From a virus: DNA of 20,536 nucleotides. The DNA is taken from the IMG/VR virus record IMGVR_UViG_3300013120_000912, positions 1 to 20,536 of that record; one strand, given 5' to 3'. The position numbers were made by a program, and so were the translations under genes. Under the pieces are notes generated by a model, which did no database searches, was not told where the DNA came from, and was given only the letters and a program-made list of their open reading frames with translations. The first letter of the stretch is position 1. Each line of letters opens with the position of its first letter. This document shows positions 12,041-19,706 of this stretch, piece by piece.

Positions 12041-12689
12041 GCTTGTTGGTCCTTCGCTTGGCCTTGACGGCACTTGGCGCCGCGGGCCCTCCGACGACCT
12101 CGCCGGCAGGGGTGGCCTCGGGGGCCGGAGCGGTTACCAGGCCGGCCTTGGCCAGCTCGCCGTCCATACGGGCGCGGACCTCGCCGGCGGTAACGTCACG
12201 CCGGCGCCGCAGCAGGCGAATGTCCTGCTCGCTCGGGGCGTGCGGGGAGTCGAAGGGATGCTTGTACCCTTTGACGTTGCGGTACCAGTCGATGTTCGAC
12301 ATTCCCGGATGCCCGTTGATCCGCTTGTCGATCGGGCGAGCGGTGAGTTGCTTGGCGTACGTAACAGCGCCGTCCGGGCCGACCACCGCGCGCCACCGGC
12401 CGGTCCACATCTCCACGCGGTTGTTCCGCCACGGGGCGCCGCCGCCGCCCGGGGCGCCCGGGTCTTTTGCCGAGCCCTCGGCGAAGAATCGCCACAGCAC
12501 GCCGCCCGGGTCCACCAGGAATCGCCGCGAGCGGAGCACCACGTAGTCCAGCGGCACGGGGTTGCCGGCCCCGTCCAGCAGCAGGTTGCCGTCTCGGTCG
12601 ACGTGGTACAACCCGCCGTGGGTGGTGATCCGGGCGGCGATCTCCTCGTATTGTCCCCGTTCCGGCTCGGTCAGCTCGTAGGTCTGCAT
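12015..12689 (-). CDS. Phage protein downstream of capsid gene
   Basis: The product has 224 residues from ATG 12689, preceded by AAAGGACCTCC. The N-terminal LTEPERGQYEEIAARITTHG is a helix. It is followed by beta segments (GLYHVDRDGNLLLDGAG, YVVLRSRRFLVDPGGVLWRF), a conserved-looking block MSNIDWYRNVKGYKHPFDSP, and an Ala/Pro-rich basic C-terminal tail with KAKRRTNKR. Its position after the capsid gene is typical of head-tail connector or head decoration proteins. No family was recognised. Confidence 0.55.
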   Translation of the reverse strand: MQTYELTEPERGQYEEIAARITTHGGLYHVDRDGNLLLDGAGNPVPLDYVVLRSRRFLVDPGGVLWRFFAEGSAKDPGAPGGGGAPWRNNRVEMWTGRWRAVVGPDGAVTYAKQLTARPIDKRINGHPGMSNIDWYRNVKGYKHPFDSPHAPSEQDIRLLRRRRDVTAGEVRARMDGELAKAGLVTAPAPEATPAGEVVGGPAAPSAVKAKRRTNKRATEQDNS

Positions 12690-12766
12690 GGAGGTCCTTT
12701 CTCGTGGGTCCCGGGATAGCGGAAGGGCGAAGTCCGTCGTTGGGGGAACGCGCGGCACGACCGGTG

Positions 12767-12807
12767 CCGGGCCCGGCCGGGGCACCGAAAGGCCCCGGCC
12801 GGCCCGG
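12767..12807 (-). promoter_or_regulatory. Very stable GC hairpin after the capsid gene
   Basis: CCGGGCC (12767-12773) and GGCCGGGGC (12775-12783), with one bulged C between them, pair with GCCCCGGCC (12792-12800) and GGCCCGG (12801-12807) around an 8-base loop. It lies in the 127-base gap after the capsid stop. No T-run follows in the direction of transcription, so it is more likely an attenuator or RNA-stabilising 3' structure than a full terminator. Confidence 0.5.
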
Positions 12808-12816
12808 AGGGGGTCG

Positions 12817-13686
12817 CTACGCGTCGGTCTCGATGGGGACACCGTAGCCGTCGACGACCTCGCAGACGCCGTAGGCGGCGGTGACCACCACCTCGCGGGC
12901 CCGCTTGGAGGCGTCGTAGTCGTACTCGACCGTGACCGGGCGAAGCTGCACGAAGGCCATCGCCTGGCCCGTGAACATCGCCCCGCAGCGGTCGGCGCTG
13001 GTGTTGACCAGATCCACCTCGGTGGTCTGGTAGATCGGCACGCCGAAGAGCTGGCCGACGAACCCGGCCGCCGGCTGGCCCTCGGGCAGGACGCCCTGGC
13101 GGATCAACTCGGGCAGATTCTGGTAGACCGCCCCAGTGCCGGTCAGCGCGGTGAACAGGTCCGCCACCTGGCGCGCGTGCAGCACGCAGCGCTTCTGGCC
13201 CGGGGCGTTGTTGTTGTCGAGGGTGTACATCGCCTCGACGAAGTCCGCCACGGCGATGTCGGTCCCCGAGGTGCCCACCGCCGAAGAGCCGTTCAGGTCG
13301 GCGAACAGGGCGCACAGGTCGCCGGTGACCTTCTGGGCGATCGCCCGGCCCTGGCTCTCGGCCCACAACAGGACCTGGTTCTCCAGGCGGGAGGTCTCCT
13401 CGGCCAGCTTGGTCAGTTCGGTGGACAGCCCGACCTCGGAGATCTGGGTGTACACCCGGCTGACGGTCCGCGCGCCGGCGGTGATGTCGCTGGCCTCGGT
13501 CACCGCCGCGGCGGCGGTGGTCGGCAGGATCACCTTCTGCCACGTGCTGCCCTCACCCTTGGGCTGGATCTCGTTGAGCACCAGCGGGGCAACGATGTTG
13601 AAGGGCCTGGCCTCGGTGACCACCGCGGCCACGATGTGCTCGGTGGGCAGGGAGTACTGCAACGTAGAGGTAGTCGTCTGTGCCAT
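12817..13686 (-). CDS. Major capsid protein
   Basis: The product has 289 residues. It starts MAQTTTSTLQYSLPTEHIVA and contains EIQPKGEGSTWQKVILPTTA, a helical spine region (VGLSTELTKLAEETSRLENQ, then GRAIAQKVTGDLCALFADLN), an assembly loop region, and the ending QLFGVPIYQTTEVDLV, AMAFVQLRPVTVEYDY, REVVVTAAYGVCEVVDGYG. The alternation of E-loop-type strands, a long spine helix and a final A-domain strand set fits HK97-fold capsid proteins. Gene order (terminase, portal, scaffold, capsid) supports it strongly. There is no N-terminal protease-delta extension, since the separate scaffold gene supplies scaffolding. Confidence 0.85.
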   Translation of the reverse strand: MAQTTTSTLQYSLPTEHIVAAVVTEARPFNIVAPLVLNEIQPKGEGSTWQKVILPTTAAAAVTEASDITAGARTVSRVYTQISEVGLSTELTKLAEETSRLENQVLLWAESQGRAIAQKVTGDLCALFADLNGSSAVGTSGTDIAVADFVEAMYTLDNNNAPGQKRCVLHARQVADLFTALTGTGAVYQNLPELIRQGVLPEGQPAAGFVGQLFGVPIYQTTEVDLVNTSADRCGAMFTGQAMAFVQLRPVTVEYDYDASKRAREVVVTAAYGVCEVVDGYGVPIETDA

Positions 13687-13724
13687 CTTCGATCAAGTTC
13701 CTTTCAAGTTTCCAGAGCGGCGGT

Positions 13725-13736
13725 GCCCGTTCGGGC
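13725..13736 (-). repeat. 5-bp hairpin between scaffold and capsid genes
   Basis: GCCCG (13725-13729) and CGGGC (13732-13736) form a short GC hairpin with a minimal loop in the 61-base gap between the capsid start and the scaffold stop. It is one of three hairpins flanking the scaffold and capsid genes. Alone it could be chance in GC-rich DNA. Confidence 0.3.
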
Positions 13737-13747
13737 GGCCGTCGCGG

Positions 13748-14575
13748 TTACAGGTACCCCGCTTCGGCCGACGGCGTCAGGCCCAGCAGGGCCTGGCGCT
13801 GCTGCCGGCTAATGCCCAGGGCCACCGCCCGCCGCCGCTCGGGCGGCAGGGCGTTGAACTGGGCCAGCGTGCGGGGGGCCACCTCGGCGCCTGTCGAGCC
13901 ACCGGCCGGCTTGGCGCCGCTGCCGGGGGCCGACGATGACCGCAGGAGGTTGGCGTTGTCCGGCTGCGACAGGAAACGGGCCACGAACGTCTCCAGGCCC
14001 ATCGGCGAGCCGTTGTCGTCCAACAACGGCCGGCCGGACGCATCGAGGATGCCCGGGGCGAACTGCCCGTCGGACCCCTCGGCCATCACCACGTGCGACC
14101 TCAGCATGGCCACCATCTGGTCGGGGTTGACCGCTCCGGCCTTGGCGGCCGCCGTACGAAGCCGCTGGTCGCGCAGGATGCCGGCCAACTGGTCTTCCCG
14201 GCTTCGCAGCCGTTTTCGAAGGGCCGATAGCTCCCCGTCGGGGGGCTGGGGCGATGCGGCCGGTGAGCCGGCCGGGTCGGCCACGGCCAACCCTTCATCC
14301 CCGGCCGCGCAATCCTGCCCGGCCGTCGATTCGGTCGAATCCGGCAACTGCTCCCGCAGTGCCGTCAATGCCTGCTCGGCCTTGCGGGCCCGGTCCTTCG
14401 CCGCCTGTCGCTCGGCGATCACCTTGGCCAACTCCGCGCGGGAGACAACCTCCCGCGCCTCTTCATTCGGCTCATCCGAGCCGCCGGCCGCCGCGTCCGC
14501 CTGGGCGGAAACGTCGATCGGCTCCTGCGCCTCCCGTCCGGTCGGCGCGACAGTGCTTTCAGTCTCATGCGTCAT
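13748..14575 (-). CDS. Capsid scaffold-like protein
   Basis: The product has 275 residues from ATG 14575. An acidic, disordered N-terminus is followed by predicted coiled coils at about 41-77 (REVVSRAELAKVIAERQAAK and on to ALREQLP) and 114-145 (GELSALRKRLRSREDQLAGI). A small conserved block AAKAGAVNPDQMVAML (about 143-158) and a C-terminal helix LAQFNALPPERRRAVALGIS complete it. The segment NPDQMxxLL next to a coiled coil is typical of phage scaffold proteins. The place between portal and capsid genes fits. No serine protease motif is visible, so it appears to be scaffold only. Confidence 0.75.
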   Translation of the reverse strand: MTHETESTVAPTGREAQEPIDVSAQADAAAGGSDEPNEEAREVVSRAELAKVIAERQAAKDRARKAEQALTALREQLPDSTESTAGQDCAAGDEGLAVADPAGSPAASPQPPDGELSALRKRLRSREDQLAGILRDQRLRTAAAKAGAVNPDQMVAMLRSHVVMAEGSDGQFAPGILDASGRPLLDDNGSPMGLETFVARFLSQPDNANLLRSSSAPGSGAKPAGGSTGAEVAPRTLAQFNALPPERRRAVALGISRQQRQALLGLTPSAEAGYL

Positions 14576-14592
14576 GAAGGTGGGATCTCCTG

Positions 14593-14608
14593 CGGCCCGG
14601 TCGGGCCG
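14593..14608 (-). repeat. 7-bp GC hairpin between portal and scaffold genes
   Basis: CGGCCCG (14593-14599) and CGGGCCG (14602-14608) are perfect inverted arms with a 2-base centre, so in RNA about six pairs would form. They lie in the 65-base gap between the scaffold start and the portal stop. No T-run follows. Confidence 0.35.
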
Positions 14609-14640
14609 GGAAAGGGGACACACTGGTCACCCCATCGCGC

Positions 14641-16110
14641 TCAGCCCGGCGAGGGCGCTTCGCCGGCCAGGGCCGCCGCGTCGATTTCGGCCATGGCGGC
14701 GCGGTAGGCGTCGGTGCCGTCGCGGCAGAGCATGTTGGTCAGTTGGCGGAGCATCTCGCGGGTGATCTGTTTGACGTCGGTCGACACGGCCGAGCAGCCG
14801 CGGACCCACTTGCCGATGTTCTCGAGCATCTCGCCGACCGGATCGAGGACGAAGTCGCGGTTGTAGCCGACGCTGTAGCCCAGCTCCTCGGCGGCCCGCT
14901 CGGGGGCGATGTGGACGCCTTTGACCAGGCAGACGGCCTGGCGCATCATCTCCAACTCGGTCGCTTCGAGGCGGGCGGCGGTGGCGCGGAGTTCGTTGTC
15001 CAGGTCGGTCCGCTCGATGGCGAGCTTGAGCCCCGAGCCGGCGGTGGCGTTGATCTCGGCCATGCCGCCGCGGAACTTCAGCAGGCGGAGGATCTCGGCG
15101 AGGTACAGCAGCAGCCACTGGCGTTTCTCGGCGATGTGGGCCACGTCGCCCTGAGCCACGGTGAGCCGGGCCTCGGGGTTGGGAATCTTCCACACTACCC
15201 CGGGGGCGTACGTGTCGGGCAGTTCCTCGGCACCGGCCCCGGAGAGCATCCATCGCGTCACAGCCGCCAGCAGGTCGGCGTCGGCCTGGCTCTTGAGGTC
15301 CATCGCCACCTTGGCCACCAGAGCGGGCCGGGTCAACAGCGACAGCGGCACGCCGCCCTGGCCACCCTTGCGGGACTCGGAGAAGTACAGCTTGATGATC
15401 GGCGGCCGGCCGAGCGGGTTGGCCCCGGTGCCGACCAGTTCGACGGCGGTCTTCCCGGCGCCATCGGCGGCCCGGCGGGCCCGCCACCGGCGCCAGCGGT
15501 CGGCGGTGAGCGTCAGGAAGTGGGTTACCACGGCCTCGCCGGCGTCGCGTTCGTCGGCCCTCGGCTGGGCGCCCAGGCAGTAGCGGGCCCAGGTGAAGTT
15601 GCCCGAGCCGTTGACCGCCCAGTCGGGCCGCTGCAGCGGGCCGAACCGCATGAAATACGGGCGAAGCCCCGCGGCCCGTTCGTCGGCGACGGTCTCGAAA
15701 CGCCGCCCGTCGGCCGCGGTGACCTGCGTGACGATGTCGACGCCGGTGACATACATGTCCCAGCACGCCCCTTGCATGAAGGCGTCCAGCGGCGTCCCGT
15801 CCCCGTCGGCGTCGGCCACGAGGCGGGCGAGCAGTTCGGCGTATTGGCCCGGCCGAATGTCACGCTTGGGGCCGGTGCGCCACAGGTTATCCACCCGAAT
15901 CCGCACGCCGTCGCGGCACATGTCCAACGGGCAGCACATGCTCCGACGGTAGGCGTAGTCGTCGGGGTGCTCGGCGTCGGAGAACCGCCGCAGGTACGCT
16001 CCCCCCGCTACCACATCGAGGGTGAACTCGCTGACGTCCAGCTCGAGCTGCCAGCGGGGAGCGTGGCGGTCGTAAAGCGGGCTGGCCTGGAACGGATCGA
16101 ACTCGGTCAT
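14641..16110 (-). CDS. Portal protein
   Basis: The product has 489 residues. The ATG at 16110 overlaps the terminase stop by 4 bases (ATGA); the frame upstream is a shadow of terminase. The N-terminal part is mixed alpha/beta (WQLELDVSEFTLDVVAGGAY, RIRVDNLWRTGPKRDIRPG). The centre has FTWARYCLGAQPRADERD, then VTHFLTLTADRWRRW and PIIKLYFSESRKGGQG. The long helical C-terminal part (SLLTRPALVAKVAMDLKSQA, LYLAEILRLLKFRGGM, KQITREMLRQLTNMLCRDG) fits the stem and crown of SPP1-type portals. The size is within the usual range. It forms the dodecameric ring through which terminase packages DNA. The assignment rests on length, helical pattern and position. Confidence 0.8.
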   Translation of the reverse strand: MTEFDPFQASPLYDRHAPRWQLELDVSEFTLDVVAGGAYLRRFSDAEHPDDYAYRRSMCCPLDMCRDGVRIRVDNLWRTGPKRDIRPGQYAELLARLVADADGDGTPLDAFMQGACWDMYVTGVDIVTQVTAADGRRFETVADERAAGLRPYFMRFGPLQRPDWAVNGSGNFTWARYCLGAQPRADERDAGEAVVTHFLTLTADRWRRWRARRAADGAGKTAVELVGTGANPLGRPPIIKLYFSESRKGGQGGVPLSLLTRPALVAKVAMDLKSQADADLLAAVTRWMLSGAGAEELPDTYAPGVVWKIPNPEARLTVAQGDVAHIAEKRQWLLLYLAEILRLLKFRGGMAEINATAGSGLKLAIERTDLDNELRATAARLEATELEMMRQAVCLVKGVHIAPERAAEELGYSVGYNRDFVLDPVGEMLENIGKWVRGCSAVSTDVKQITREMLRQLTNMLCRDGTDAYRAAMAEIDAAALAGEAPSPG

Positions 16111-17573
16111 CCGGTGTATCCCAACGGTTTGGCCTGGGCTCGCACGGGCCCGTGGCGGTTGACGAAGTAGTAACGCAGGGCGTCCATGGGGTGGTCGCAC
16201 GCCTGCGGCTTGATCGGTTCGTCGAGGTATTCCCCGTTGACCTGCCGCAGCCGGTACGACTCGAACGCCTTGATGAGCTTTTCGCACGCACCCGCCACGA
16301 AGAATCGCGGCGGCCCGGCCGCCGGGACCAGGGCGGCGCGAATCAGGTTGATGCCCCCGCCGACCTGCCTGGCCCACGGGGCCAGCGTGTAGGTGCAGCG
16401 GATGCCATGGGCGGCGAAGACGTCGATATCGCTGTAGCCGGTCTGGTCGCTCCGGCTTCGCCCGGCCGGGTCGCAATAGGTGGCCTCCACGCGAGTGCCC
16501 GCGTCCCTGGCGGCGACGGCCTTGGCGTTTTGGGCGACGGTCGCCTGGGTCGACCAGTATTCATCCACCACACGCGTCCGGCCGTGCTTGTCGGCCTGGA
16601 GCCACAGGCAGACGAAATCGTTCAGTCCCCAGTCGATGGTCCGGAAGATCGGCAGGTTTTCGTCGAAGTCCACATCGGCGGCCACGTGCACCCGCCGGTC
16701 GAACTGCGGGTACACCAGCCCTTCCATCGCCGGCCGCTGGCATTCGGCCTCGGCCGCCCACTGCCGGGCGGACCACTGGGAATACTGCTTGACGGCGTCG
16801 TCGACGGCGAACAGCCCGCATGCCTGCGAGGCCACCCCCACCCGGGCCCGTGGATCGATCTGCCGGGCCTTGCCCAGGCAGGCCGGCCCCAGCTTGCAGG
16901 CCTGGCACCCGCGGCCGTGGCCGTGGCGCTCCGGCGGGCAGCGGGCGATGGACTCCCAAATGTTCCACTTGTGCAGGGAGAAGCCCTTCGCCTCGGCCGA
17001 GGCGACCAACTCACCCATCGGCCCGTGGGCCTGGTGCCAGGTGGAGGTGCCCACCACCCGGGCGGCGACCCCGTGCAGGCTGGTCAGCGTGCCGATGCTG
17101 GCCGCGAGGATCGACGGGTCGATCTCGTCGACCTCGTCCCAGAATAGCCGTTGAATGCCGGGTCCGCGTACCCGCTTGGGTGAGGCGGCGAGGATTTCGA
17201 AGTCGCCGTTGTCCAGCCGCGTGATCAGCCGCCCGGGCTCGGCGGCCAGCCGATCGCGGAGCAGCCCCCAGCACCACTGCTGCCAATACTCATACAGCGT
17301 CCGGGCTTGGTCCTCGCTGCCGGCCAGCACGCGCCCTTTGACCGGCGACGCGAAGAAGCGGTACTCCAGCGCCGCCAAGATGCTCGCCGCCAGCGTCTTG
17401 ATCCCCCGGCGGTTGGCCCAGGCCAGCACGTCACGCCGCGGATGGAAGAACCCCTCGGCGACAAAGTCGAACGGGCTGCTGTGGCCGGGGGTGAAAACCT
17501 TCCACGGCAGGTCGATCCCGAAGTGAATCGAGATGAAGCCCCAAAGCTGTCGGCGGGTCCGCGGCCGTTCCAC
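16107..17573 (-). CDS. terL: Terminase large subunit (ATPase-nuclease)
   Basis: The product has 488 residues, starting at GTG 17573, one base after the small-subunit stop. The ATPase domain has Walker A-like ANRRGIKT (53-60) and Walker B LFWDEVDEID (143-152). An insertion with four cysteines (212, 223, 226, 232; GCQACKLGPACLG) looks like a zinc site. The RNase H-like nuclease domain shows TIDWGLND (312-319), YCDPAG (366-371) and DHPMDALRYY (460-469), giving the three acidic positions Asp314, Asp368 and Asp460/464. It cuts concatemers and pumps DNA into the prohead through the portal encoded next. This is the most secure assignment in the window. Confidence 0.93.
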   Translation of the reverse strand: MERPRTRRQLWGFISIHFGIDLPWKVFTPGHSSPFDFVAEGFFHPRRDVLAWANRRGIKTLAASILAALEYRFFASPVKGRVLAGSEDQARTLYEYWQQWCWGLLRDRLAAEPGRLITRLDNGDFEILAASPKRVRGPGIQRLFWDEVDEIDPSILAASIGTLTSLHGVAARVVGTSTWHQAHGPMGELVASAEAKGFSLHKWNIWESIARCPPERHGHGRGCQACKLGPACLGKARQIDPRARVGVASQACGLFAVDDAVKQYSQWSARQWAAEAECQRPAMEGLVYPQFDRRVHVAADVDFDENLPIFRTIDWGLNDFVCLWLQADKHGRTRVVDEYWSTQATVAQNAKAVAARDAGTRVEATYCDPAGRSRSDQTGYSDIDVFAAHGIRCTYTLAPWARQVGGGINLIRAALVPAAGPPRFFVAGACEKLIKAFESYRLRQVNGEYLDEPIKPQACDHPMDALRYYFVNRHGPVRAQAKPLGYTG

Positions 17574-17574
17574 A

Positions 17575-18000
17575 CTAGTCGTTGGGTCCCCCGCGTTTGG
17601 CGGCGATGTCGGCGTATTCCTCGGCGGACAGGCCGGGGAAGGGGTTCTCCCCGGCTGGGGGGCGATCGGCCTTGGCCATGTCGGAGAAGGCGTACTTCAG
17701 CAGGTCGGCGGCGGCCTTTCGCCGGGTTTCGGCGTTGACGCCTTCGGCCTTCTCGTCGGTCAGGCGAAGCAGCACACCCACCGCGGGCCGGGCACCGCGC
17801 CAACCGAGCCGGCGGGCGGCGTTGAGGTACTCGGCCGCGGCGGCGTTGATTCGCGGTTGCAGGTCCGGACGAAGCTCCCCCCGGGAAATTCGCGCGACCT
17901 CCACCTCGGTCAGGCCGAAGGCGTCGGCAATGTGGGCGCAGCCGTGCTCGGCCTTGGCGATGGCCAGGATCAGTTCTTCGTCGTCGATGTTTCGCTTCAT
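17575..18000 (-). CDS. Probable terminase small subunit
   Basis: The product has 141 residues from ATG 18000, which overlaps the ABC-GNAT stop by 4 bases. Residues 8-45 form a helix-turn-helix (EELILAIAKAEHGCAHIADA, then GLTEVEVARISRGE), expected for DNA recognition by small terminases. A helical middle (PRINAAAAEYLNAARRLG) and C-terminal KAAADLLKYAFSDMAKADRP follow, with a final FPGLSAEEYADIAAK that may contact the large subunit. It lies immediately upstream of the large subunit. The length is typical of the family. Confidence 0.75.
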   Translation of the reverse strand: MKRNIDDEELILAIAKAEHGCAHIADAFGLTEVEVARISRGELRPDLQPRINAAAAEYLNAARRLGWRGARPAVGVLLRLTDEKAEGVNAETRRKAAADLLKYAFSDMAKADRPPAGENPFPGLSAEEYADIAAKRGGPND

Positions 18001-19094
18001 CCGCTGTCGCGTGAGCCGAGGAAACAGAAGCTCGCGACGGCCCGGGCGGTCGACTCGCTGCCGGCCAAGCGGCGGTTGGTGTTTCGCCCGCGGCCGCACG
18101 GGGAGAACTTCACCGTCCGCCAGTTCGGGCTGCGCCGCAGGTGGGCGATCATCGCCGGATGGCCGGTGGTGATGCCCACCCGCTTGCCGCGCCGCCGATA
18201 CAGTTCGCACACCGCGTCGAGTGTTTGCCCGGCGATACCCACGCCCTGGAAGTCCGGCAGCGTGACCAGTCGCGTGACCCGCACGGCGTGCCGGCGCCCG
18301 GCGGCCTGGAGCACGGCCACAAAGCAAACCGGGGCGTCTTCCCACGTGGCCAGGTAACACTGGGCCGCGCTGTGCAAGCTGCCGCTCAAATAGTGATGCT
18401 TCGCAAACAGTCGCCACGCCTCACGGCTGCAACGAAAGATGCGGAGTGTGATCTTCGGCCGTCGAAGGCACCCCCGGGCCAACTGGAAGGTCGCCATGTC
18501 CACGACCCAGTCGGGGCCGAGCCATTCGAGAATGTCGTAATGGCATGAGACGGCCACGAAACGTTTGCCCAGCCCCTTGGGGGCCAGTCGGCCGGAACGA
18601 ATGGCCTTGGCCACCGCGGCCGAGCCGATCTTCGCCACCGTCCGGTCCACCACGGAGGCGAACTCGTCGAAGACCACAACGTCGCGGTCGCTCAGCAGGG
18701 CGCGGGCCAGGTCGCAGCGGAAACGCTCGCCGTTGCTCAGCACGACATACGGCTTGATCCACGCCGGCGGGCTGGAAAACCCCACGGCCGTGAGGGTACG
18801 GGTGATGGTCTTGATGGGCAGGTCACCAAACCCGTCGATGACCGCCTTGTCGGTCGGCCAGGGGCGGGCCTCATGTACCGCCCCGCCGAAGGCCCGCCGG
18901 GCAATGGTGCTCTTGCCGCTGCCGGAGGGGCCCACGATCGCGCCCACGCGCCACGGCTCGGCGAGGTCGGGCACCTCGACGGTGAATTGCTCCCGCGCGG
19001 TTTTCGGCAAGGCCACGTCGAACAGCCCCGCCACCTGCTGCACGCGGAAACTGTCGTGCACGGGGCATTGGACTACAGCATCGACAACCGGCAT
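17997..19094 (-). CDS. ABC-type ATPase fused to a GNAT acyltransferase
   Basis: The product has 365 residues from ATG 19094 with GAGGGG ahead, overlapping the ParB-like gene by 22 bases. ATPase half: Walker A GPSGSGKS (55-62), signature-like LSNGERFRCDLARAL (119-133), Walker B DVVVFDEFASVVD (138-150) and H-loop SCHYDILEWL with His185. No transmembrane segments are present, so it is a soluble ABC ATPase rather than a transporter. GNAT half: about 215-340, with HHYLSG (233-238) and the acyl-CoA loop RLVTLPDFQGVGIAGQTL (275-292). The coupling of ParB, ABC-GNAT and terminase suggests action on phage DNA. Phage Mu Mom, a GNAT-fold adenine-modifying enzyme, is the nearest precedent I know. The substrate is unknown. 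Confidence 0.8.
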   Translation of the reverse strand: MPVVDAVVQCPVHDSFRVQQVAGLFDVALPKTAREQFTVEVPDLAEPWRVGAIVGPSGSGKSTIARRAFGGAVHEARPWPTDKAVIDGFGDLPIKTITRTLTAVGFSSPPAWIKPYVVLSNGERFRCDLARALLSDRDVVVFDEFASVVDRTVAKIGSAAVAKAIRSGRLAPKGLGKRFVAVSCHYDILEWLGPDWVVDMATFQLARGCLRRPKITLRIFRCSREAWRLFAKHHYLSGSLHSAAQCYLATWEDAPVCFVAVLQAAGRRHAVRVTRLVTLPDFQGVGIAGQTLDAVCELYRRRGKRVGITTGHPAMIAHLRRSPNWRTVKFSPCGRGRNTNRRLAGSESTARAVASFCFLGSRDSG

Positions 19095-19624
19095 TTGAGC
19101 CCCTCGGCCGTCAGCCGCTCGAACAGCCGCCGCTGGTGCGGCTCGTCGTTGCACTCGACGACCACTTGGAAGGCCTCGGGAATCGTGACGTCATCGTCCA
19201 GGGCGCCGGCGTCGAGGGCGGCGATCATGCCGTCGATATCGTCCCGCCGAAAGCCGGTGGCCGCCGGCAGGTTCAATTCCGTCTGATCCAACTCGGCCAG
19301 CAGTTCGGCCAATTGGTCCGGTTGATACTGCCCCTGGGCGCCGGGGTTATTCAGCGCGATGTTCAGGGCCTTGGCCTGCTCGTCGCTGACCCCCTCGAGG
19401 AAAACGCACGGCACCTTCGCGTCGGGCACCGCCCGCCGGGCGTTGGCCTTGAGCCGCTGGTGCCCGCCGATCAGCAGCCGGTCTTCCCGCCGGGCGATCA
19501 CCGGATCGACGAACCCGTGCGTCTCCAGCAGCGCCGTCAGCCGCTTCAGGGCCGCCTCGTCGATCGCCCGCGGATTGTACGGCGCCGGCACCAGCGAGTC
19601 GGGGGTGACGTACTCGATCTGCAT
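19073..19624 (-). CDS. ParB-like (ParB/Srx fold) protein
   Basis: The product has 183 residues from ATG 19624; the frame upstream is longer but overlaps DUF2335 coding. Residues 8-60 contain the ParB core: PDSLVPAPYNPRAID, then ETHGFVDPVIARREDRLLIG with GGHQRLKA (53-60), the nucleotide-binding GxxR element. Then come NNPGAQGQYQPDQLAELLAE and GFRRDDIDGMI. The C-terminal FQVVVECNDEPHQRRLFERL, then TAEGLKCRLSML, is a tail often attached to phage ParB-domain proteins. It lacks a partition-type HTH and there is no parA, so plasmid partition is unlikely. ParB/Srx domains bind CTP or ATP; some are reported as nucleases. It is coupled to the ABC-GNAT fusion. Confidence 0.85.
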   Translation of the reverse strand: MQIEYVTPDSLVPAPYNPRAIDEAALKRLTALLETHGFVDPVIARREDRLLIGGHQRLKANARRAVPDAKVPCVFLEGVSDEQAKALNIALNNPGAQGQYQPDQLAELLAELDQTELNLPAATGFRRDDIDGMIAALDAGALDDDVTIPEAFQVVVECNDEPHQRRLFERLTAEGLKCRLSML

Positions 19625-19706
19625 GGTTCGACAGGAGGAGCCCCCTGGCGCGATTAATCCGGGTCCCTGTATCCTCGTCCTTTGCCGGGACAAGGGCCGC
19701 GCTTTA
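19625..19706. other. Intergenic region before parB-like gene
   Basis: Eighty-two bases separate the DUF2335 stop and the ParB-like start. The minus strand contains GGGGGCTCCTCC near the start codon as a possible ribosome binding site. No clear terminator or promoter is visible. Confidence 0.3.

Noticed and set aside
10804-12546. 580-codon plus-strand frame across several small genes
   Set aside because: Arg/Pro/Ser-rich composition. It spans many coupled minus-strand genes with better start signals.
12688-13812. 374-codon plus-strand frame opposite the capsid gene
   Set aside because: It has low-complexity Gly/Val/Arg/Leu composition and lies antisense to a well-supported capsid protein with normal composition.
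14743-16170. 475-codon plus-strand frame opposite the portal gene
   Set aside because: It mirrors the portal coding sequence in high-GC DNA, has no recognisable domain and no ribosome binding site.
17997-19094. ABC protein as a membrane transporter component
   Set aside because: No transmembrane segments in the fusion and no permease gene nearby. The GNAT fusion and terminase coupling point elsewhere.
19073-19624. ParB-like protein as part of a plasmid partition system
   Set aside because: No ParA-type gene, no partition-type HTH after the ParB core and no parS-like repeats. The context is phage packaging.
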